From Pseudonocardia halophobica (GTDB taxonomy: Bacteria; Actinomycetota; Actinomycetes; Mycobacteriales; Pseudonocardiaceae), in the NCBI RefSeq assembly GCF_027922425.1, contig NZ_BSFQ01000050.1, forward strand, positions 1 through 41,674: a stretch of DNA of 41,674 bases, written 5' to 3'. The stretch's first letter is position 1. Each line of letters begins with the position of its first letter. A program made the position numbers and the translations under genes. This document shows positions 15,076 to 23,607 of the stretch, one piece after another. The notes beneath the pieces were generated by a model. That model was not told the origin of the DNA. It made no database searches and saw nothing but the letters and a program-made list of their open reading frames with translations.

Positions 15076-16604
15076 GATCCCGCCCCCGCGGTCGGCCGTC
15101 CGTCGGCGGTCATGTCGGCTCCTTCCATCACCAGGTCGAGCACCCGGTGCTCGTCGAGCTCGGCGGCCGGGCCCGCGTGCACGATCCGGCCCTCCCGCAC
15201 GACGAGCACCCGGTCGGCCAGCCCGAGCACCTCGGGCACCTCGCTGGAGACCAGCACCACCGCGACGCCCTCGCCCGCGAGCCGACGGACCAGCGCGTAG
15301 ATCTCGCTGCGGGCGCCGACGTCGACGCCGCGGGTGGGCTCGTCGAGCAGCAGGACGGTGCATCCGTGCAGCAGCCAGCGGGCCAGGACGACCTTCTGCT
15401 GGTTGCCGCCCGAGAGCGTGCGGGCGGGCCGGCGCGGATCGGCGGGCCGGACGTCGAGCTGCGCGGTGACCACGCCGGCGTCGGCCAGCTCGGCCTCGCC
15501 GCCGAGGAACCCGCCGCGCGCGAAGCGGCGCAGGGCCGGGAGGGAGACGTTGCGCATCACCGGCTCGTCGAGCAGCAGCGCCTGGGTCTTGCGTTCCTCC
15601 GGGCACAGCCCGAGCCCCGCCCGCACCGCGGCGGGCACGGACCCGCGGGGCAGCGCCCGGCCGCGCACCCGGATCTCGCCGGCGTCCGCGCGCCGGGCGC
15701 CGTAGACCGTCTCGAGGATCTCCGAGCGGCCGGAGCCGACCAGGCCGGCGAGGCCCACCACCTCCCCCGCCCGCACGGTGAACGAGACGCCGGAGAACTC
15801 GGTCCCGCGGCCCAGGCCGTCGACCTCGAGGACGACCTCGCCGACCTCGCCCGTCGACGGCGGGAACACGTACTCGAGCGAGCGGCCGGTCATCAGCCGG
15901 ATGACGTCCGCGGTCGGGGTGGTCCGGGCGGGGAGGTTCCGGGCGACCGTCCGGCCGTCCTTGAGCACGGTCACGCGGTCGCCGATCTCGCGGATCTCCT
16001 CGAGCCGGTGCGAGATGTAGACGACGGCGACGCCGTCCGCGGTGAGCTCGCGGATCACGCGGAAGAGGTTGCGCACCTCCTCCGGGTCGAGCACCGCCGA
16101 CGGCTCGTCCATGACGATCAGGCGGGCGTCGCGGGCCAGCGCGCGGGCCATGCTGACGATCTGCTGGCCGGCGGCGGACAGGTCGCCCAGCTCGCGGCGC
16201 GGCGGGATCTCGGGGTGGCCGAGCCGCGTCAGCAGCCGGCGGGCGATCTTCTCGGCGTCGCGGGGGCGGGTGAAGCCCAGCCGGGCGGGCTCGTGGCCGA
16301 GCACGACGTTCTCCGCGACCGACAGCCCGGGGACGAGGTCGAGCTCCTGGTGGATGGTGGCGATGCCCGCGGCGTCGGCGGCGTGCGGCGAGCCGAAGGT
16401 GACCGTGTCGCCGTCCCAGGTGATCGCGCCGGCGTCGGGGCGGTGGGCACCGGCCAGCACCTTGATCAGCGTCGACTTGCCGGCCCCGTTCTGCCCGAGC
16501 AGGCAGTGGACCTCGCCGGCGGCGACGTCGAGGTCGACGCCGTCGAGCGCGCGCACACCGGGGAAGGTCTTCACGATCCCGCGCATCGTCAGCAGTGACG
16601 CCAC
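15072..16604 (-). CDS. CUT2-type sugar ABC transporter ATPase, double domain
   Basis: A 510-residue RbsA/XylG-type protein with two ATPase domains. The first has Walker A LLGQNGAGKSTL and signature LSAAGQQIVSMARA. The second has the degenerate P-loop GLVGSGRSE normal for the family and signature LSGGNQQKVVLARW, with LLLDEPTRGVDVGA. GTG 16604 is chosen because a TACTTT -10 (16616-16611) lies six bases upstream with a TTGTAC -35 18 bases before that, so translation is leaderless; an ATG at 16586 is the alternative. First gene of the operon ending at 10748 and divergent from the ROK repressor. Confidence 0.9.
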   Translation of the reverse strand: MASLLTMRGIVKTFPGVRALDGVDLDVAAGEVHCLLGQNGAGKSTLIKVLAGAHRPDAGAITWDGDTVTFGSPHAADAAGIATIHQELDLVPGLSVAENVVLGHEPARLGFTRPRDAEKIARRLLTRLGHPEIPPRRELGDLSAAGQQIVSMARALARDARLIVMDEPSAVLDPEEVRNLFRVIRELTADGVAVVYISHRLEEIREIGDRVTVLKDGRTVARNLPARTTPTADVIRLMTGRSLEYVFPPSTGEVGEVVLEVDGLGRGTEFSGVSFTVRAGEVVGLAGLVGSGRSEILETVYGARRADAGEIRVRGRALPRGSVPAAVRAGLGLCPEERKTQALLLDEPVMRNVSLPALRRFARGGFLGGEAELADAGVVTAQLDVRPADPRRPARTLSGGNQQKVVLARWLLHGCTVLLLDEPTRGVDVGARSEIYALVRRLAGEGVAVVLVSSEVPEVLGLADRVLVVREGRIVHAGPAAELDEHRVLDLVMEGADMTADGRPTAGAGS

Positions 16605-16687
16605 GAGGGGAAAGTAGAAGCGTTGACCAGCGCCGTACAACGACCGAATAATGCCCTTTCGCGCTATTTATCGGACGATATCGGGGC
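16605..16687. promoter_or_regulatory. Divergent promoter/operator between sugar ABC operon and ROK repressor
   Basis: Minus strand: -35 TTGTAC (16640-16635), 18-base spacer, -10 TACTTT (16616-16611), then GTG 16604. An inverted repeat CGTTG-N12-CAACG (16621-16642) covers the -35 and could be the ROK operator. The segment 16645-16680 is unusually AT-rich for this genome and repeats ATCGGACGATATCGG-like bases before the ROK start. Confidence 0.5.
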
Positions 16688-17950
16688 GTGACAATGGCGT
16701 TGCCGCACTCGACCACGGCCCGGCCTCCGCTGCCGGGTCCCGCACTGCTGCCCCCGTTGCGGCTCAGCGCCCCGCCGCAGTCCGGGCGCATCGACCCGGC
16801 GCTGCTGCTCAGCACCGTCGCCCGGCTGGTCGCGTCGGACACCGCGGTGAGCAAGGCCGACCTGGTCGCCGCGACCGGCCTGGCCAGGACCACGGTGAGC
16901 ACCGCGGTCGACGGGCTGCTCGCCGGCGGGCTCCTCCGGCTCGACGGGCTGCGGCCGACGGCCGGCCGGGGCCGCCCCGCCGAGCGGCTCGCGCTGGCCG
17001 CGGAGGGCGGCCAGGTGCTGCTCGCGGACGTCGGCGCGCGGGGTGCGCACCTCGCCGTGACCGACCTCGCCCAGCGGGTGCTCGCCCACACCCACGTCGA
17101 CCTCGACGTCACGGACGGGCCGGACACCGTGCTCCGGACGGTGGAGACGGAGCTCACCCGGCTCCGTACGGGATCGGCCGTCCCGGCGCGGGCGGTCGTG
17201 ATCGGCCTGCCCGGGCCGGTCGACAACCACCTCGGGATCCCGGTGCGGCCGCCGATCATGCCCGGCTGGCACGCCTACCCGGTGACGGCCCGGCTCCAGC
17301 AGACCTTCGGCTGCCCGGCCGTGCTGGAGAACGACGTCAACCTGCGCGCGCTCGGCGAGGCCCGGGCGTTGCCCGCCGACCAGGTTCCCCTGCTGTTCGT
17401 CAAGGTCGGGACGGGCATCGGCGGCGGGCTCGTGACCGGCGGCGGCTCGCTGCACCACGGTGCGGACGGCGCGGCCGGCGACATCGGGCACGTCCGGGTG
17501 CGCGGGGCGCCCGACGACGCGTGCGTGTGCGGCAACGTCGGCTGCATCGAGGCCGTCGCCTCGGCCGGGGCCATCGCGCGCCGGCTGGGCGGCCGCGGCG
17601 AGGTGCCCTCGATCGCCGACCTGCGGGCGATGCTGGGGCGCGGCGACGCGCGAGCGGTCGCGGCGGTGCGCGAGGCGGCCGGGTTGATCGGCGAGCTCGT
17701 CGCGACGCTCGTCCACCTCTACAACCCGGCGCGGGTGACGATCGGCGGCTCCCTCACCGCCGCCAGCGACGAGCTGCTCGCCGGGGTCCGCAGCGTGGTC
17801 TACCAGCGCGCGTTACCCCTCGCAACGCGCAACCTGGTGCTGACCAACAGCGTGCTCGGGGAGTACGCGGGCGTCGCCGGCGCCACGGTCCTCGGCATCG
17901 AGCGGGTGCTCTCCGCGGAGTCGATCGGCCTCCTCCTCCCCGCCCCCTGA
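16688..17950 (+). CDS. ROK-family transcriptional repressor
   Basis: A 420-residue regulator. A winged-helix DNA-binding domain lies at about 36-100 (VSKADLVAATGLARTTVSTAVDGLL), followed by a ROK sugar-kinase-like domain with DVGARGAHLAV, ENDVNLRALGEA, the glycine-rich GTGIGGGLV and the zinc site GHVRV then C-V-C-G-N-V-G-C-I-E. GTG 16688 or ATG 16694 may start it. Divergent from the sugar ABC operon, it very likely represses that operon and responds to the imported sugar or a derivative. Confidence 0.9.
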   Translation: MTMALPHSTTARPPLPGPALLPPLRLSAPPQSGRIDPALLLSTVARLVASDTAVSKADLVAATGLARTTVSTAVDGLLAGGLLRLDGLRPTAGRGRPAERLALAAEGGQVLLADVGARGAHLAVTDLAQRVLAHTHVDLDVTDGPDTVLRTVETELTRLRTGSAVPARAVVIGLPGPVDNHLGIPVRPPIMPGWHAYPVTARLQQTFGCPAVLENDVNLRALGEARALPADQVPLLFVKVGTGIGGGLVTGGGSLHHGADGAAGDIGHVRVRGAPDDACVCGNVGCIEAVASAGAIARRLGGRGEVPSIADLRAMLGRGDARAVAAVREAAGLIGELVATLVHLYNPARVTIGGSLTAASDELLAGVRSVVYQRALPLATRNLVLTNSVLGEYAGVAGATVLGIERVLSAESIGLLLPAP

Positions 17951-17966
17951 CCCGCTCTCCCCTCCC

Positions 17967-18065
17967 GCGAGTCGGGACGTCCGGCAGCGCGAGTCGGGAC
18001 TTCCGAGCGCGCGAGTCGGGAGATCCTGCATCTCACGACTCGCGCTGCAGGATCTCCCGGCTCGC
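17967..18065. repeat. GCGAGTCGGGA repeats and large hairpin between convergent genes
   Basis: Three direct copies of GCGAGTCGGGA (17967-17977, 17989-17999, 18011-18021) end in a hairpin: 18011-18030 pairs with 18046-18065 (20 bp, one mismatch), loop 15 bases. The hairpin separates the ROK and sugC stops and probably terminates both. Shorter GCGAGTCGCG copies lie at 29509-29518 and 29531-29540. Confidence 0.7.
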
Positions 18066-18074
18066 GGGACGGGA

Positions 18075-19274
18075 TCAGACGGTGGCGGGGGCGGCCTCGC
18101 TCGCAGTCAGGTTCTTCCCGTTCTTCGGGTCGAACACCTGCAGCTTCGAGGTGTCCACCCACACGTCGACGGACTGGCCCTCGCTGGCCCCCGACGCGGC
18201 GGACAGGCGGGTGACCAGCTGGCCCGCGTCGCCGCCCGGGACGTCCGCGGTGCCGGCGTCGGCGGCCAGCTCGGCGAGCTCGTCGGAGGTCGCCTGCTCC
18301 TCGATCGTGAAGTAGGCGAACTTGTCCGAGCCCATCGACTCCAGCACGTCGACCTGGGCGGAGAACGTGGAGCCCTGGTGGCGGATGCCCTCCTCGATCA
18401 GGGCGGCGTCCTCGAAGTGCTCCGGCCGGATGCCGACGATCACGTCCCGCTCCGCGCCCGACGAGGACAGCGTCTGCCGCACCTGGTCGGACAGCGCGAG
18501 GTCGCCGAGGGCCGTGCGGAGCGAGTCGTTCTCCAGCCGCGCCGGCAGGAAGTTCATGGCCGGCGAGCCGATGAAGCCGGCGACGAACAGGTTGGCCGGG
18601 TGGTCGTACAGGTGCTGCGGCGAGCCGATCTGCTGCACCACGCCGCTGCGCATGACGACGATCCGGTCGCCGAGCGTCATAGCCTCGGTCTGGTCGTGCG
18701 TGACGTAGACCGTGGTCGTCTCCAGCCGCTGCTGCAGCTTGGAGACCATCGTCCGCATCTGGACGCGCAGCTTGGCGTCGAGGTTCGACAGCGGCTCGTC
18801 CATGAGGAAGGCCTTGGGGCTGCGGACGATCGCGCGGCCCATCGCGACGCGCTGGCGCTGGCCGCCGGACATGTTGGCGGGCTTGCGGTCCAGGTGTTGG
18901 GTGAGGTCGAGGATCTTCGCGGCGTCGGTGACCTTCCGGTCGATCTCCGCCTTGTCGACCTTGGCCAGCTTGAGCGGGAAGGCCATGTTCTCCCGCACCG
19001 TCATGTGCGGGTAGAGCGCGTAGGACTGGAACACCATCGCGATGTCGCGGTCCTTGGGGGCGCGCTCGTTCATGCGCTGACCGCCGATGCGCAGCTCGCC
19101 GTCCGAGATGTCCTCGAGCCCGGCGATCATGTTCAGCGTCGTGGACTTCCCGCAGCCGGAGGGGCCGACGAGGATGATGAACTCGCCGTCGGCGATCTCG
19201 ATGTTGACGTCGTCGGCGCCGAGGGTGCCGTCGGGGTAACGCTTGTAGACGTGGTCCAGGACGATGTCGGCCAT
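18075..19274 (-). CDS. sugC: Trehalose ABC importer ATPase SugC (MalK/UgpC type)
   Basis: A 399-residue CUT1 ATPase. Walker A GPSGCGKST (about 37-45), Q-loop FQSYALYPHM, signature MSGGQRQRVAMGRA, Walker B AFLMDEPLSNLD and switch His in VTHDQTEAM. The C-terminal TOBE domain (about 240-390) is typical of MalK-like proteins. It starts four bases after the sugB stop and is the last gene of lpqY-sugA-sugB-sugC. In mycobacteria this importer recycles trehalose released during cell-envelope mycolate transfer; the assignment here rests on gene order and family. Confidence 0.88.
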   Translation of the reverse strand: MADIVLDHVYKRYPDGTLGADDVNIEIADGEFIILVGPSGCGKSTTLNMIAGLEDISDGELRIGGQRMNERAPKDRDIAMVFQSYALYPHMTVRENMAFPLKLAKVDKAEIDRKVTDAAKILDLTQHLDRKPANMSGGQRQRVAMGRAIVRSPKAFLMDEPLSNLDAKLRVQMRTMVSKLQQRLETTTVYVTHDQTEAMTLGDRIVVMRSGVVQQIGSPQHLYDHPANLFVAGFIGSPAMNFLPARLENDSLRTALGDLALSDQVRQTLSSSGAERDVIVGIRPEHFEDAALIEEGIRHQGSTFSAQVDVLESMGSDKFAYFTIEEQATSDELAELAADAGTADVPGGDAGQLVTRLSAASGASEGQSVDVWVDTSKLQVFDPKNGKNLTASEAAPATV

Positions 19275-19278
19275 CGGG

Positions 19279-20169
19279 TTATCCCTTCACTGCGCCGGAG
19301 GTCAGCCCGGCGACGATCCGGCGCTGGAAGAACAGCACGAAGACGATGATCGGAATGGTGAGCAGCACGGCCGCGGCCGCGATCGACCCGGTCGGCTCCG
19401 CGAACTGCGAGGCGCCGGTGAAGTTCGCGATCGCCACCGTCGCCGTCTGCGAGCGGCTGGTCGACGTCAGCGAGATCGCGAACAGGAAGTCGTTCCAGCA
19501 GAAGATGAACACGAGGATCGCCGTGGTGAACACGCCCGGCGCGGCCAGCGGGACGATGACCGAGCGGAAGGCCTGCAGCGGCGTGGCGCCGTCCATCTTC
19601 GCCGCCTTCTCCAGCTCCCACGGGATCTCCCGGAAGAACGCGGACAGCGTGTAGATCGCCAGCGGCAGCGCGAACGTGATGTACGGCAGGATCAGACCGA
19701 GCCAGGTGTCGAAGATGCCGATCCCGCGGAAGATGTCGAACAGCGGGCTGACCAGCGAGATCTGCGGGAACATCGCGATGAGCAGCGAGACGCCGACGAG
19801 GACCTTCTTGCCCGGGAAGTCCAGGCGGGCGATGGCGTAGGCCGCCATGGTCCCGATCACGACCGCGAGCACCGTGGAGATCAGCGCGATGCCGATGGAG
19901 TTCCGCAGCGCCGCCGTGAACAGGCCGATCTGGAAGATCTGCGCGTAGTTGTCGAGCGTCCAGCTGCGCGGGAAGAAGTTCCCGTCCGTGATCGTGTCGG
20001 TGGTCTTGAAGCTCAGCGACAGGATCCACAGCACCGGCACCAGCGCGTAGAGCAGCACGACCAGGTCGGCGACCGCCCACCAGGTCTTCTTCTGCCCCTC
20101 GGACATGCCCGCGCCCTTGGACGAGCCCTTCGCCGGGGCGGCCGGCCGGGACTCCACTGCGGTGGCCAT
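19279..20169 (-). CDS. sugB: Trehalose ABC importer permease SugB
   Basis: A 296-residue CUT1 permease with six hydrophobic helices. The ATPase-contact EAA loop reads ELEKAAKMDGATPLQAFRSVIVPLAAPG (two parts near residues 195-222). The N-terminal 25 residues are Ala/Lys-rich and cytosolic. ATG 20169 shares one base with the sugA stop (TGATG). It forms the transmembrane pore with SugA. Confidence 0.88.
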   Translation of the reverse strand: MATAVESRPAAPAKGSSKGAGMSEGQKKTWWAVADLVVLLYALVPVLWILSLSFKTTDTITDGNFFPRSWTLDNYAQIFQIGLFTAALRNSIGIALISTVLAVVIGTMAAYAIARLDFPGKKVLVGVSLLIAMFPQISLVSPLFDIFRGIGIFDTWLGLILPYITFALPLAIYTLSAFFREIPWELEKAAKMDGATPLQAFRSVIVPLAAPGVFTTAILVFIFCWNDFLFAISLTSTSRSQTATVAIANFTGASQFAEPTGSIAAAAVLLTIPIIVFVLFFQRRIVAGLTSGAVKG

Positions 20170-21137
20170 CAGCGCTTCCCCTCGTCGGACCCGGGCGCCG
20201 CGGCCCCGAATATCTTGATGAACAGGAACGCGATCAGAGCGACGGCGATGAAGATCAGCACGCTGATCGCCGAGCCGATGCCCAGGTTGAAGGCCTTGAA
20301 CAGGTTGTCGTAGCCGAGCATCGACACCGAGCCGGTGCCGTTGGAGCCCTGCGTGAGGATGTAGATGTTGTCGAACACGCGGAAGGCGTCGAGCGTGCGG
20401 AACAGCAGCGCGACCAGGATGGCCGGCTTCATCATCGGCAGGATGATCCGGGTCAGCCGCTGCCACGGGCCGGCGCCGTCGACCTGGGCGGCCTTGAGCA
20501 GGTCGTCCGGCACGAGGGCGAGGCCGGCCATCAGCAGCAGCGCCATGAACGGCGTGGTCTTCCAGACCTCGGCCAGGATGATCAGCAGGATCGCCGACAC
20601 CTGCCCGGTCAGCGGCGCGGCGCCCTCGGGCAGCATCGCCGCCAGGTAGCCCTTGTCCGGCGTCCAGGCGAACTGCCAGCTGAAGGCCGCGACGACCGTG
20701 ACGATGCCGTACGGGATGAGCACGACGGTCCTGGTCAGGCCGCGCCCGACGATCGTGCGGTGCATGACCAGGGCCAGCGCCAGGCCGAGCACGAACTCGA
20801 TCGCCACCGAGACGATCGTGATGATCATCGTGACCAGGAAGGCGCGCCACCAGTACTCGGACGTCAGCACGGCGGCGTAGTTGGCGAACCCGGCGAACGC
20901 GCGGTCCGCCGGGAACCGCAGGTCGTAGCGCTGGAAGGACAGCCAGACCGCGTAGACGATCGGGTACGCCGTGACCGCGACCATGATGATCGCGGCGGGG
21001 GCGCAGAGCAGGAGCCCGAGCCTGCGCTCCGCCTTCTTGCCCTCGGACAGCGCCGGCTTGCCCTTCCGGTGCGCCCCGCCCTGCTGCTCGGTCTGCTGTG
21101 TCGTCGAGGCCGCGAGGGCCCCGCTGTCGATGCTCAC
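20169..21137 (-). CDS. sugA: Trehalose ABC importer permease SugA
   Basis: A 322-residue CUT1 permease, MalF-like but short. About six helices follow a 40-residue Gln/Lys-rich cytosolic N-terminus. The EAA loop reads LLKAAQVDGAGPWQRLTRI then ILPMMKPA (near 220-245). GTG 21137 overlaps the lpqY stop by four bases (GTGA), and the stop overlaps the sugB ATG. Confidence 0.88.
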   Translation of the reverse strand: MSIDSGALAASTTQQTEQQGGAHRKGKPALSEGKKAERRLGLLLCAPAAIIMVAVTAYPIVYAVWLSFQRYDLRFPADRAFAGFANYAAVLTSEYWWRAFLVTMIITIVSVAIEFVLGLALALVMHRTIVGRGLTRTVVLIPYGIVTVVAAFSWQFAWTPDKGYLAAMLPEGAAPLTGQVSAILLIILAEVWKTTPFMALLLMAGLALVPDDLLKAAQVDGAGPWQRLTRIILPMMKPAILVALLFRTLDAFRVFDNIYILTQGSNGTGSVSMLGYDNLFKAFNLGIGSAISVLIFIAVALIAFLFIKIFGAAAPGSDEGKR

Positions 21138-22528
21138 GGGACCAGCCCTTCGGAGTTCTGCGCGCGGACGATCTGGTCGGCGAGCTCGGCCGGGACCGCG
21201 GCGGGGTCGATCTCCGCGGGCGGGTTGAGCAGGTCCGAGATCACGATCGAGATGCTCTGGTAGGCCGGGGTCTTGGGCCGCACGCTCGCGTTGTCCAGCG
21301 ACTCCTTGATCGCCTGCCAGGCCGGGTACTCCTGCTGGAAGGACGGGTCCGAGTACAGCGCCTCGAGCGTCGGCGGGACACCGCCGTCGACGGCGTTGCG
21401 CAGCTGGTTCTCCCGGTTGCGCAGGCACTGCACGGCCTCGAACGCCAGGTCCTTGTGCAGCGACGTGCTGCTCACGCCGAGGTTCAGGCCGCCGATGGTG
21501 ACCTTCGCCGGCTCGCCCGGGTTCACCGACGGGTACGGCGCCCACGCGAACTCGTCGACGACCTGGCGCCCGGTGTCCGTGGCGGCGGGCTTGCCCTGCT
21601 CGTCGATGAAGGTGCCACCGCCGCCACCGTCCGGCGGCGGGGTGTTGATGGAGGCGTAGACGAACGGGTAGTTGATCTGGAACGCGGCGGTGCCGGCCTC
21701 CATCGCGAGCCGGCCGTCGTTCTCCTTGGCGACCGACAACGACGGGTCCGACGCCGGCGACGACGCCACCCGCTTCATGATCGTCGCGGCCTCCTCGGCG
21801 TCTCCCGACCCGGGCTGCTCGGCGATGAGGACCTTGCCGTTCTCGTCGACGATCTGGCTGCCGGCGCTGTTGACCAGCGTGTTGAACCAGACCGTGAGGC
21901 CCTCGTACTGGGCGCCCTGGACCTCGATGTAGGAGGGGAGACCCTTCTGGTGCAACGCCTCGGACATCTGGATCATCTCGTCCCACGTCGTCGGCGGCGT
22001 GGGGGCGAGGTCCTTGCGGTACCAGAGGATCTGGGTGTTGGTGTTGAGCGGGGCCGCCCACAGGTCACCCTGGTAGGTGCCGGTCTCGAGCGGACCGGCG
22101 AGGGTGCCCTGCTCGACCTGGCTCCGGACGGCCGGCGGGAACTTCTCCAGCCAGCCGGCCTTGGCGAACTCGGCGGTCCAGGTGACGTCGATGCCGACGA
22201 TGTCGACGGCGGTGTCGCCCGCGACGAGCCGCCGGGCCAGCTGGAGCCGCTGGTCGTCCGCGCCCTTGGGGAGGGTCTGCTGGGCGATCGTGTACCGGCC
22301 GTTCGCGGCCGTGGTGCAGTCCTTGGCGGCCTCGGCGTACTGCGTCGCGCCGTCCGCCGGGGTGTAGAAGTTCAGCGTCGGCGGCCCGGCCGCCTCGGCC
22401 CCGCAGCCGGCCAGGACCGCCGCGGCGAGCACCACGCCGCCCGCGGCCGCCCAGCGGCCTCGCCCGCGACGCCGTCTGCGACGCCGCACCTCGGCTCCCC
22501 CGGCCCGCGTGCCCGGCGGCTGCCCCAT
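21134..22528 (-). CDS. lpqY: Trehalose-binding lipoprotein LpqY
   Basis: A 464-residue extracytoplasmic sugar-binding lipoprotein, near the 468 residues of M. tuberculosis LpqY. ATG 22528 is fixed by GGGAGG five bases upstream. The signal peptide has a strongly basic N-region (eight Arg in a row region, 16-26), a hydrophobic core and the lipobox VLAGC with C42. The mature part shows ILWYRKDLAPTPPTTWDEM, a sugar-binding-protein hallmark. First gene of the trehalose importer operon. A Gly/Pro patch (PPPDGGGGG, near 308) is an unusual loop. Confidence 0.88.
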   Translation of the reverse strand: MGQPPGTRAGGAEVRRRRRRRGRGRWAAAGGVVLAAAVLAGCGAEAAGPPTLNFYTPADGATQYAEAAKDCTTAANGRYTIAQQTLPKGADDQRLQLARRLVAGDTAVDIVGIDVTWTAEFAKAGWLEKFPPAVRSQVEQGTLAGPLETGTYQGDLWAAPLNTNTQILWYRKDLAPTPPTTWDEMIQMSEALHQKGLPSYIEVQGAQYEGLTVWFNTLVNSAGSQIVDENGKVLIAEQPGSGDAEEAATIMKRVASSPASDPSLSVAKENDGRLAMEAGTAAFQINYPFVYASINTPPPDGGGGGTFIDEQGKPAATDTGRQVVDEFAWAPYPSVNPGEPAKVTIGGLNLGVSSTSLHKDLAFEAVQCLRNRENQLRNAVDGGVPPTLEALYSDPSFQQEYPAWQAIKESLDNASVRPKTPAYQSISIVISDLLNPPAEIDPAAVPAELADQIVRAQNSEGLVP

Positions 22529-22594
22529 TCCGGCCTCCCGTTCCGGCGACGCGGGCGGCCGGTACGGGAGCAGCGGCGCGGCATCGCACAGTCG

Positions 22595-22658
22595 TGTGAC
22601 CCCGATCACGAGCGGCGATCGGTACGGGAAACCTATGTCGGCTCCGGGCACCCCGCAA
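22595..22658 (-). promoter_or_regulatory. lpqY operon promoter with a CRP-like site
   Basis: Minus strand: -35 TTGCGG (22658-22653), 17-base spacer, -10 TAGGTT (22635-22630). Just downstream is TGTGA-N6-TCACG (22595-22610, plus strand), one base from the CRP consensus TGTGA-N6-TCACA. The expected start site is near 22623, so the site would lie at about +13 to +28. Confidence 0.55.
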
Positions 22659-22734
22659 TCCGAGATCGCGGCAGTGACCAAGCCGAGACCTGATCAGACC
22701 GAAATGGACACCAACGGACGAGTCCGGCTTGCGT

Positions 22735-23256
22735 TCAGGCGCCCGCGGCGGTACCCATCGCCAGCTTCGCCAGCAGCTCGCGGGCCTTCTCCGCGTTGCG
22801 CGGCTGGCACAGCACGTCGTACCGGCCGGCGACCATCTGGCTGGCCGAGGTGAAGTCCCGGCGGCCGCGGGTGCCCCAGTACTGGGCCGCCGCGAAGGCC
22901 AGGCCGAACACGATGCCGCCGAGCAGCGCGACCACGATCCGGACGACGCCGCCGCCCCCGGTGCTGAACAGGCTGAGCAGCAGGCCCACGAACAGACCGA
23001 ACCAGGCACCGGAGGCCGCCCCCGAGAGGAGCACGCGGCCCCAGGTCAGCCGCCCGACGATCCGCTCGACGAGCATCAGGTCGACGCCGACGATCGTGAC
23101 GTCCCGCACGGGGAAGTCGCTGTCGGCGAGATGGTCGACCGCCCGCTGCGCCTCCTCGTAGGTGGCGTACGAGCCGACCGGCCAGCCGGTGGGCGGGGTG
23201 GGCAGATTGGGCAGGCCCGGCGCGGGCTGTCCGCTTCCGCCGAACGGGGTGGTCAC
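22735..23256 (-). CDS. General-stress-protein-17M-like membrane protein (Rv1234-type)
   Basis: A 173-residue protein. A Pro/Gly-rich N-terminus precedes a small alpha/beta domain at about 27-60 (VGSYATYEEAQRAVDHLADSDFPVRDVTIVGVDLM), then two helices (about 77-97 and 102-124) that look membrane-embedded, and a C-terminal segment FTSASQMVAGRYDVLC. GTG 23256 is preceded by AGGAGAG. The same kind of protein sits beside lpqY in M. tuberculosis (Rv1234), in the same orientation. Function unknown; a stress-linked membrane role is guessed from the family name only. Confidence 0.8.
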   Translation of the reverse strand: MTTPFGGSGQPAPGLPNLPTPPTGWPVGSYATYEEAQRAVDHLADSDFPVRDVTIVGVDLMLVERIVGRLTWGRVLLSGAASGAWFGLFVGLLLSLFSTGGGGVVRIVVALLGGIVFGLAFAAAQYWGTRGRRDFTSASQMVAGRYDVLCQPRNAEKARELLAKLAMGTAAGA

Positions 23257-23452
23257 GGGCTCTCTCCTCGGTACGGCCGACTGGACACCTCGGACATCTC
23301 GGTGCCCATGATGTCAACGACCGGGACCGCGCCGAAGTGCCCTCCGCGCTGGTCACGATAGAGGCACGCCGCCGGGACCGCTGCCGGCGCACCCGCTCCC
23401 GGACGTCGGCCCACCGCCACTCGGTCGGTCCTGTGCGTACGGCGGTCGGCCG

Positions 23453-23566
23453 ATGGTTCCCCCCGGCCGACTGCTGGTGCTGCTGGTGCTGGCCGGACTC
23501 GTGGTGGGCGGAAGGGCGCGGACGGGTGCGCCGCTTCGGCGCCGGGGACGAGTGACCGCCTCGTGA
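23453..23566 (+). CDS. Possible 37-residue single-helix protein
   Basis: ATG 23453 opens a short frame with one hydrophobic helix (LLVLLVLAGLVVGG, about 7-20) and a basic tail. There is no ribosome-binding site and no clear promoter, and the stop lies inside the left arm of the palindrome at 23563-23602. It is the only frame in this 350-base gap that looks protein-like. It may be chance. Confidence 0.2.
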   Translation: MVPPGRLLVLLVLAGLVVGGRARTGAPLRRRGRVTAS

Positions 23567-23602
23567 GTGGCAATAGTCGCTATAGCGACTATTGCCACTC
23601 AC
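23563..23602. terminator. Perfect 40-bp palindrome, GTGAGTGGCAA family copy 2
   Basis: GTGAGTGGCAATAGTCGCTA (23563-23582) is followed directly by its exact reverse complement (23583-23602), with no loop. It lies five bases past the stop of the acyl-CoA dehydrogenase gene and probably terminates it. Confidence 0.75.
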
Positions 23603-23607
23603 AGGGG

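Noticed and set aside
14038..17259. A 1,073-codon open frame on the minus strand spanning the sugar permease, ATPase and ROK region
   Set aside because: Only its 3' third (from GTG 15075) is the permease. The rest is antisense to, or out of frame with, clearly real ATPase and ROK genes and has Arg/Ala-rich nonsense composition.
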